Positions 6,123 to 11,072 of a stretch of 11,072 nucleotides of DNA are shown here, one piece after another. Numbering within the stretch: the first letter of the stretch is position 1; each line of letters begins with the position of its first letter. The DNA lies in assembly GCA_012798365.1 (NCBI GenBank), contig JAAZNH010000110.1, positions 1 to 11,072 on the forward strand. Direction: 5' to 3'. This DNA is from Methanomicrobiales archaeon. Its GTDB lineage: Archaea; Halobacteriota; Methanomicrobia; Methanomicrobiales; Methanospirillaceae. The notes under the pieces are model-generated. The model was not told where the DNA came from and ran no database searches. It saw only the letters and a list, made by a program, of their open reading frames with translations. Made by a program: the position numbers and the translations under genes.

Positions 6123-6575
6123 ATGCCTTCACGAAAAGACGAGGAAATCATGGCAGAATACCTCCTAAAAGGAGGTAAAATGCTCGAAAAGTCCTGCAAG
6201 ACCTGCGGCTGCCCCCTCTTTGAGGTCAAGGGCAAGACGATGTGTGTCGTCTGTGCAGAGAATGCGATTGCAAACCAGGCTGCACCGGCCGCATCCAGTC
6301 CCACCATCGCGCAGCAGGCCACTGCCCACCATGGACATGCCCATGAGCACCACGGGCATGGGTATGGCGAAGGATGCGGGTGTGGGGCCGTCCACGATGA
6401 GGACGAATGCACCTGCGGCGATGACAGCGACGGCGGCCTTACTGAAGAACTTGCGTACACGATTCACTCGCTCTGCGAGCGGGTCCAGAACGAGAAAGAT
6501 CCCAACCATGTCCTGACCCTGATGACGGCAATCAGGGAAGGTACAGAAGCGCTTGAAACGCTGTGTAAGCTCTAG
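6123..6575 (+). CDS. SSSCA1/Auto_anti-p27-like zinc-ribbon protein with His/Cys-rich insert
   Basis: 150 residues. The N-terminus matches the archaeal relatives of Sjogren/scleroderma autoantigen 1: MAEYLLKGGKMLEKSC, then a zinc ribbon Cys25-x2-Cys28 ... Cys41-x2-Cys44 (TMCVVC). A low-complexity linker (45-68) leads to a His tract HHGHAHEHHGHG (69-80), then CGCG (85-88), HDEDECTCGDD (91-101), and a C-terminal helical part LAYTIHSLCERV to the end. Seven His in eleven residues plus four Cys are likely to bind Zn, Ni or another transition metal. The biological role of this family in archaea is unknown. Start ATG 6123 is set by GGTGATC; an internal ATG at 6180 also has a strong site. A 16-bp palindrome in the promoter implies regulation, possibly by metal, though nothing proves it. 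Confidence 0.85.
   Translation: MPSRKDEEIMAEYLLKGGKMLEKSCKTCGCPLFEVKGKTMCVVCAENAIANQAAPAASSPTIAQQATAHHGHAHEHHGHGYGEGCGCGAVHDEDECTCGDDSDGGLTEELAYTIHSLCERVQNEKDPNHVLTLMTAIREGTEALETLCKL
6159..6177 (+). repeat. Perfect hairpin masking an internal ribosome binding site
   Basis: TACCTCCT-AAA-AGGAGGTA has perfect eight-base arms. The right arm is a full Shine-Dalgarno sequence ending three bases before an in-frame ATG (6180, Met20). The coding constraint of the family motif LLKGGKM explains part of it, but the left arm pairing is not required by that motif alone. Confidence 0.45.
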
Positions 6576-6591
6576 AGCGCATTCCCATTAG

Positions 6592-6608
6592 TTTTTATTT
6601 TTATTTTT
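6592..6608 (+). terminator. Oligo-T terminator after the zinc-ribbon gene
   Basis: Three runs of five T separated by single A bases, 17 bases after the stop, followed by CTTATTT. Archaeal transcription commonly ends at such T-tracts without a stem. Confidence 0.65.
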
Positions 6609-6623
6609 CTTATTTACCTCAAA

Positions 6624-6632
6624 ACATATATT
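6624..6632 (+). promoter_or_regulatory. TATA box of the CARF-like gene
   Basis: ACATATATT centred about 29 bases before ATG 6657 predicts transcription start within a few bases of the start codon. No Shine-Dalgarno site precedes the ATG, consistent with a leaderless mRNA. Confidence 0.55.
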
Positions 6633-6656
6633 CCGGCAGTTCTGACACTGATCCTC

Positions 6657-7505
6657 ATGCCTGCAGGCAGTCACGTCCATATCATCAGTGCGGGGGAGAA
6701 GATCCATTGCGCGTTTCCGGCACTTCTCCGCACGTTGCCGGGCATTAGCCGGGTATATGTTATTGTGGAGAGCGAAGTCTACACGAGTGCTCATGACAAG
6801 ACCATTGAGGCGCAGCGCCTGGCGGTCCGGAACGCAGTTGACGCGGTGAAAGGGATCTGCGGAACGCTTGAGATCCCCAGTGCCCGCGAGACGGTCTTTG
6901 CGCCGGTGTACCCGTCCGTTCGCAAGGTCCTTGCAAAGATCCGGCGCGAGAACCCGAAGGCCCTGTTCACGTTCGACCTCTCGGGAGGGAACAAGGATCT
7001 CTGCATGGCACTCTTTGCACTTGCACCGTGGATTGGCGGCAGTGTCTGGAACGCGTTCGATGGCTCGGTGCCGCAGGAAGTCCCGGTGCCGGACCGGGAT
7101 ATCCGGGCAATGCTTGCGAACGTGAACTACCAGACGATCCTCGCGGTGCTGCTCCGTAATCGCCCGGTCCCGCAGGCTTCACCGGACCCCCCGTTCATCC
7201 CCCGGCAGTACCTGTTCCAGCAGGTCTGGCCATACTATATCCGGCAGCGGGTACGCAGGCCGGAACCAGGGATGCCATTGCTGCAGTACAAGCGGGGGAG
7301 GAAGCCGGCCAATGATCTGTCGCAGGCAACGTTCTCTTCGTTTATGGTAAAACTCCGCGATACCGGTCTTGTACAGGAGGCACAGGATACGAAAAACCGG
7401 AAGGAGAAGGCTTATCGGATTTCCCGGGAGGGGGAAACAGCGTTCCTGTTTTTTGCTGACCCTGCTGTAAACTCGATTATCCGACAGATGCTTGATGGGC
7501 CATGA
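6657..7505 (+). CDS. CARF-like domain plus winged-helix regulator (Csa3/DUF6293 type)
   Basis: 282 residues. The N-terminal part reads as a Rossmann-like CARF domain: first strand HVHIISAGEKIH (6-17) with following helix, second strand RVYVIVESEVY (32-42), and the ligand motif FDLSGGNKDL (106-115) followed by a helix CMALFALAPWIGG, equivalent to the D-x-T/S-G-G-x-K motif of CRISPR-associated CARF proteins that bind cyclic oligoadenylates. The C-terminal part (about 200-280) looks like a winged helix: LSQATFSSFMVKLRDTGLVQ and KEKAYRISREGETAFLF. No HEPN, nuclease or effector motif is seen, so it should be a ligand-responsive DNA-binding protein. No cas gene or repeat array is in the window. The subfamily name is tentative; the fold assignment is by motif. 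It is a single-gene unit between a TATA box and a T7 tract. Confidence 0.75.
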   Translation: MPAGSHVHIISAGEKIHCAFPALLRTLPGISRVYVIVESEVYTSAHDKTIEAQRLAVRNAVDAVKGICGTLEIPSARETVFAPVYPSVRKVLAKIRRENPKALFTFDLSGGNKDLCMALFALAPWIGGSVWNAFDGSVPQEVPVPDRDIRAMLANVNYQTILAVLLRNRPVPQASPDPPFIPRQYLFQQVWPYYIRQRVRRPEPGMPLLQYKRGRKPANDLSQATFSSFMVKLRDTGLVQEAQDTKNRKEKAYRISREGETAFLFFADPAVNSIIRQMLDGP

Positions 7506-7858
7506 TGTGCCTGCTGGTACTGGTGACCCCGCGCCCGGATTTTTTTAATCACAGAATAATGTTGTAAGCTGATGAAGCGATTGTAGGATAAGTTACCTAC
7601 AAAACAGGAGTACAACCTACAATTTTCCGGGTAGTTCAGAGGGGCGGGCGAAGAGAATTCAACCAGACCCTGCCTGAAATTTTTCGAGCAGGGGCCAGGG
7701 GGTTGATTGAAAAAAAATTCCGGAACTTGATCACGATCGAAAAATCAAAAAATGAATCAAATCCGGACCTTCCTGCTCTACCCGTAAGGAGCATAAAACC
7801 TGGAATTCTGGAGGGCTCCGCATCACATTACTTCAAAGATATGGAACGTATTACCGGT
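7506..7858. other. 353-bp convergent intergenic region, no convincing gene
   Basis: Holds, in order: a T7 tract (7540-7546) that should end the CARF gene transcript; the half-site cluster at 7562-7622; CCCTGC (7668-7673) and GCAGGG (7688-7693), a six-base stem with a 14-base loop; an A8 run (7710-7717), which is T8 on the minus strand and may terminate the Hef transcript. I looked for a tRNA, C/D-box RNA and small genes and found none I can support. Confidence 0.5.
7562..7622. repeat. Nearly symmetric set of four TTGTAGG/CCTACAA half-sites
   Basis: TTGTAAG (7562-7568, one mismatch), TTGTAGG (7581-7587), CCTACAA (7596-7602) and CCTACAA (7616-7622). Two point right and two left, with gaps of 12, 8 and 13 bases, so the inner and outer pairs are nested inverted repeats. 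Could be a regulator-binding array or a structured RNA end. Confidence 0.55.
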
Positions 7859-10102
7859 TCACCCGTACCTTGCCCGGCACACCTCATACACCTTCGCGGC
7901 CGTCTTCTCCCCGATTCCCCGCACCGCGACAAGCTCCTCAAGCGACGCATTCGCAATCGCCTGGACCGAGCCGAAATGCGCCAGGAGCAGCCGGGCATTC
8001 TTCATGCCGATATCGGGAAACGCCGAGACAATGAACTCCTGGTCCTCGCGGACCGAACTGTGGGTCTTGTGCGGGTGCACTTTACGTTCGCCCCGCTCCC
8101 CTTCCTCGCGCCGGGCAAGCACGAGGAGCATCTGGGCGGTGTCCATCTCGTCGCGGGTGAAGATGACCGCAACACCCATGTCCACGCTGAGGGCGGCAAG
8201 AACTCCCTTGATGGCGTTCGGGTGGATGTCCCGCTGCGTATAGAGATCGCCGCCTTCGATGATCATCACCGGCCGGGTCACAGCCTCGGCCATGGCTTTG
8301 ACCTGGCCCAGCAGGTCGCGCTCAATGAGGGTATCCACAAAGTCCCGGGCGGTCTTGCGCTCGACCAGGATCCGGTCGCCGATGGCATAATCACCGTGGG
8401 CCAGCCGTTCCAGCCGGACAGCAGCGCCCATGTTGGAGAGCACCTCTACAACTTTTGACGAGGTCTCGCGGTCATCGATGATGATCCTGGGGCCCTGGGG
8501 TGTGAACTCATCGATACTGGCCTGGTCCGGGACAGCCGGGCGTGGGACAACCGGGGCGGTAAGGCCGGTTATCGAGCGCATGCTCTTGTGCATCATCTTC
8601 TCTTTTGCGGTACTCACGTGCCGGAACACTTCGTCCGATGTGCCCTTCGTGACAAGCACCACAACACGCCCGGCACCGTGCCGGCCGGTCCGGCCTTTGC
8701 GCTGGATGGAGCGTATCTCGGAGGGGACTGCTTCATAGAAAATAACGAGATCCGTGGACGGGACATCGAGGCCTTCTTCTCCAACAGAAGTTGCAATAAG
8801 GACCTTGAACTCCCCTTCGCGGAACCGGGTCAGGGCCGCGATCTGCTTCTTCTGCGAGAGTCCTTTCTCGGAATCTTTCGTTGCCTGCCCGACAAACCGT
8901 TCGCTCTGGATTCCGGCTGCTGTGAAGTAATCCACGAGCTGCTGCACGGTGTCGCGGTACGTGGCAAAGACAATGATCCGGCTGTCCGGGAATTCCTCCA
9001 GCTGGTGTTTTACGAGACCAAGTGCGATCTCCGCTTTGGGGTGCAGCTCCTTTGTCCATTCCACCGAGCGCTCGAAGAGCTCGCTAAACGACTGGTCGGC
9101 AACGAGCCGCTGGCTTGCCTTGCTGCCACCGGATGATGTGCCTTCGGCATAGAGCTTGGCAAGGTAGCCTTTCAGCACCTCGCTCCCCTGCGATTCCGCG
9201 AGGGTCACGGCATGTTTCAGTTTCATACATTCGGCGTATACCGATGCCGCGGAGTACCCTGCAGGATCCCGGTTTGCAATCCGCTGCTGGATCTGGGCAT
9301 TGATGGCATTGAGCGCCTTCATCGTGAGCTTGTCGCGTTTCGGTACCGTGAAATGGAGCGAGGCAAGCATCGCCAGCCGGTCTTCTATGAGAGCGTTGAT
9401 GACCGCAATCGCGGATTTCAGGTCCGGGGGGAGGTCGATATCGATATACTCAAGGTCACGTTCGAAAACATACGGGCGCACGTCCGGGTCATTCTCCGTC
9501 CGGGTCTCGACATGTTCGATCCCGAGATTGGCGCAGACATCCTGCACCTTCTCCTGCGCCCCGCCAGGGGATGCGGTCATCGCAAGAAGAAGGGGCTTGT
9601 CGGCAGTAGCAAGGTAACGCTGGGCAAGGAAGACATAGGCATATGCCCCGACAGCCCGGTGGCATTCGTCAACCACCAGCAGCGTCACATCAGCTAGAGT
9701 ATACCGCCCGGCAATCACATCATTTTTTATTACCTGCGGGGTTGCGAGGATGACGGTTGCCCGGTTCCAGTCAGCGGTTCGTTCATCGGGCGGGGCGTCG
9801 CCCGTGAACATCACGAAGGGAGAGGCGATGGAATCCGGGTCAGCCGGTTTCAGGTTCAGGTATTTTTCAAAATACCGCAGGTGCTGCTCAACGAGCGGTT
9901 TGGTCGGGGCAAGCATCAGCACCTTGCCGCCTTCATTAAAGAGCCGGGACGCAGCCGTCAGCAGGGCAACTGCGGTCTTGCCGAGTCCCGTGGGGAGGAT
10001 GACCATCGTGTTGGCATCGAGCGCTTTCATCGCGATGGAGAGCTGGTACTCGCGCTTCTCGATGGTTTCGGGTTTGATCATCGGGTGGCTGATGTAATTC
10101 AT
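7859..10102 (-). CDS. hef: Hef: archaeal XPF/FANCM-type helicase-nuclease
   Basis: 747 residues, full length. It unwinds and cleaves stalled replication forks and related branched DNA in the nucleus-less archaeal chromosome. Helicase: PTGLGKT (37-43), VVDECH (143-148), TASPG (176-180), and motif VI QRKGRTGRHG. XPF nuclease from 540: IIIDDRE (540-546), VERKTARDF (580-588), the catalytic GDY...ERKxxxD set intact. C-terminal tandem helix-hairpin-helix, FPDIGMKNARLLLAHFG and VRGIGEKTAAKVYEV (about 695-741), for dimerisation and DNA binding. The first residues NYISHPMIKP resemble the family N-terminus, so ATG 10102 is preferred over the ATG at 10081. CCTTATAACC (10140-10131) about 33 bases upstream gives a very short leader, in line with the missing Shine-Dalgarno site. 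Confidence 0.95.
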   Translation of the reverse strand: MNYISHPMIKPETIEKREYQLSIAMKALDANTMVILPTGLGKTAVALLTAASRLFNEGGKVLMLAPTKPLVEQHLRYFEKYLNLKPADPDSIASPFVMFTGDAPPDERTADWNRATVILATPQVIKNDVIAGRYTLADVTLLVVDECHRAVGAYAYVFLAQRYLATADKPLLLAMTASPGGAQEKVQDVCANLGIEHVETRTENDPDVRPYVFERDLEYIDIDLPPDLKSAIAVINALIEDRLAMLASLHFTVPKRDKLTMKALNAINAQIQQRIANRDPAGYSAASVYAECMKLKHAVTLAESQGSEVLKGYLAKLYAEGTSSGGSKASQRLVADQSFSELFERSVEWTKELHPKAEIALGLVKHQLEEFPDSRIIVFATYRDTVQQLVDYFTAAGIQSERFVGQATKDSEKGLSQKKQIAALTRFREGEFKVLIATSVGEEGLDVPSTDLVIFYEAVPSEIRSIQRKGRTGRHGAGRVVVLVTKGTSDEVFRHVSTAKEKMMHKSMRSITGLTAPVVPRPAVPDQASIDEFTPQGPRIIIDDRETSSKVVEVLSNMGAAVRLERLAHGDYAIGDRILVERKTARDFVDTLIERDLLGQVKAMAEAVTRPVMIIEGGDLYTQRDIHPNAIKGVLAALSVDMGVAVIFTRDEMDTAQMLLVLARREEGERGERKVHPHKTHSSVREDQEFIVSAFPDIGMKNARLLLAHFGSVQAIANASLEELVAVRGIGEKTAAKVYEVCRARYG

Positions 10103-10130
10103 TGGATGGTGGAGAGGTTTGGATGCGGGG

Positions 10131-10140
10131 GGTTATAAGG
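10131..10140 (-). promoter_or_regulatory. TATA box of hef
   Basis: Minus-strand CCTTATAACC centred about 33 bases before ATG 10102, predicting a leader of fewer than ten bases. Confidence 0.5.
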
Positions 10141-10249
10141 GAGTCGGGGCGAGGGGTGAAAGTTGGGGATGTACTTTGGGTCAGAGTTTAGGATAAAAAG
10201 ATGCGGGAACTGCCAGCCTCCGGAATGACCGGATGATAACAGCAAAATT

Positions 10250-10258
10250 AAAAAAAAA
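10250..10258 (-). terminator. Oligo-T terminator after the PKD-repeat gene
   Basis: Nine A on the plus strand read as T9 on the minus strand, beginning seven bases after the PKD gene stop codon. It separates that transcript from hef. Confidence 0.6.
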
Positions 10259-10264
10259 GGGTTG

Positions 10265-11072
10265 TTACCCAATCCGTAGGTAATTTGTCTTAACCGTTAC
10301 ATTCGTCCCCTGCGCATTGGTTACGGAAAGGCTCACTGAATAATTCCCGGTTGCTGAATAGACGTGAACCGGACTCCGTATTACTGAGGTTGATCCATCA
10401 CCAAAGTCCCACAACCAGTTCTTTGGATATCCGGTTGAACGGTCAGTGAACTGGATTCCGGCCGGCGCTGTTGCAGAGGTACGGTTTGCAATAAATGCGG
10501 CGGTCGGGATAACCGGAATACTGGTCCTGATATAGGCAGCCCGTGTCATGGTGTTTGATCCCTGTGCATTGGTTGCGGTTAAGCTGACGGTATAATTACC
10601 CGCAGCCGGATAGGTATGGAGCGGGTTCTGTGCAGTTGATGTTGTTCCATCACCAAAGTCCCAGCTCCAGTTCTTCGGGTAACCCAAAGAACGATCCCTG
10701 AACTGGACCGCAAGCGGCGTCGGACCACTGGTCACGTTACCCGTGAACGTTGCTGTGGGTACAACGGGTGTGCTGGCCCGGATATATGCATTCTGGGTCA
10801 GGTTGTTCGACCCCTGGGTATTTGTTGCTGTCAGGGTCACCGTGTAATTGCCCGCAGCGGTGTACGTGTGCAGCGGGCTCCGGACTGTTGAAGTGGTACC
10901 GTCACCAAAGTCCCACAACCAGTTCTTCGGGTAGCCGGTTGAACGGTCCGTGAACTGGACGGCAAGCGGTGTCGGACCGGCAGTGATATTGCCCCGGAAC
11001 GCTGCTGTCGGAATAACCGGAACTGCCGGTTTAATGTAGCCGGCCTGAACCGCGGTATTCGACCCCTGGGCA
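10265..11072 (-). CDS. PKD-repeat surface or secreted protein, C-terminal part
   Basis: The reading frame is open from the right edge to TAA at 10265-10267, so about 268 residues of the C-terminus are seen and the start is outside. Three PKD domains follow one another with a period of about 86 residues; each has the core WDFGDG(T/S)TS, then PLHTY or PVHVY, then GNY(T/S)V(S/T)L(T/S)(A/V)TN. The end of a fourth, (A)QGSN...YIKP, precedes them at the edge. Linkers rich in Pro, Thr and Val join them. PKD domains are beta-sandwiches common in methanogen cell-surface proteins, used for protein or sugar contact. The chain ends right after the last domain with no membrane anchor, so any signal peptide and catalytic or anchoring part must lie upstream. 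Several Asn-x-Ser/Thr sites could be glycosylated. Confidence 0.88.
   Translation of the reverse strand, partial: AQGSNTAVQAGYIKPAVPVIPTAAFRGNITAGPTPLAVQFTDRSTGYPKNWLWDFGDGTTSTVRSPLHTYTAAGNYTVTLTATNTQGSNNLTQNAYIRASTPVVPTATFTGNVTSGPTPLAVQFRDRSLGYPKNWSWDFGDGTTSTAQNPLHTYPAAGNYTVSLTATNAQGSNTMTRAAYIRTSIPVIPTAAFIANRTSATAPAGIQFTDRSTGYPKNWLWDFGDGSTSVIRSPVHVYSATGNYSVSLSVTNAQGTNVTVKTNYLRIG

Noticed and set aside
7562..7622. CRISPR array near the CARF gene
   Set aside because: The repeats are seven bases in mixed orientation, without repeat-spacer structure; no cas gene is present.
7570..7640. Possible C/D-box RNA (TGATGA at 7570-7575)
   Set aside because: No CTGA box or D' box at a suitable distance downstream.
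7703..8458. 251-codon plus-strand open frame starting in the gap after the CARF gene
   Set aside because: Most of it is antisense to the Hef nuclease and helix-hairpin-helix region, it starts with TTG without a ribosome site, and it shows no recognisable domain.
10265..10918. PKD protein starting at TTG 10918
   Set aside because: The frame stays open to the window edge, and the residues before 10918 continue the same repeat, so the true start lies outside.

Overview
The window looks like chromosomal DNA from a euryarchaeal methanogen, most likely a member of the Methanomicrobiales (Methanoregula-like). This is inferred from content, not from a search: a Hef-type helicase/XPF nuclease, a UPF0147 protein, an SSSCA1-like zinc-ribbon protein, a CARF-wHTH regulator, a surface protein with PKD repeats, archaeal TATA boxes close to start codons, and oligo-T terminators. 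No rRNA, tRNA, CRISPR array, insertion sequence or integrase is visible.

Left third (1-2300, minus strand): a metal-uptake block. Read in the direction of transcription it runs: intact DtxR/MntR-type regulator (2300-1854), second DtxR-like regulator with a degenerate metal site (1581-1117), ZnuA-type metal-binding lipoprotein (1058-90), and the first 30 codons of the ABC ATPase (90-1, off the edge). An inverted repeat TTGG-N7-CCAA lies in front of both the second regulator and znuA. This suggests that the second regulator controls itself and the transporter.

Middle (2301-5781): a divergent region with several repeated half-sites separates the first regulator from a compact plus-strand Feo ferrous-iron operon: feoA-like 1, feoA-like 2, feoB, an unrecognised four-helix membrane protein, and a FeoC-like winged-helix protein with a Cys cluster. 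Genes overlap or nearly touch (10-nt, 4-nt, 2-nt gap, 4-nt overlap), and the operon ends at a T8 tract.

Right of that (5780-7505): a UPF0147 gene and an SSSCA1-like gene are divergent around a TATA element and a perfect 16-bp palindrome. The SSSCA1-like protein carries a His/Cys-rich insert likely to bind metal. Next comes a stand-alone CARF-like plus winged-helix protein with its own promoter. The 353-bp convergent gap after it (7506-7858) has no convincing gene but holds a nearly symmetric set of four TTGTAGG/CCTACAA half-sites.

Far right (7859-11072, minus strand): full-length Hef, apparently on a near-leaderless transcript, and the C-terminal end of a secreted PKD-repeat protein that continues beyond the window. 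Overall theme: transition-metal homeostasis (Zn/Mn and Fe uptake with two DtxR-family regulators), next to unrelated housekeeping repair, signalling and surface genes.
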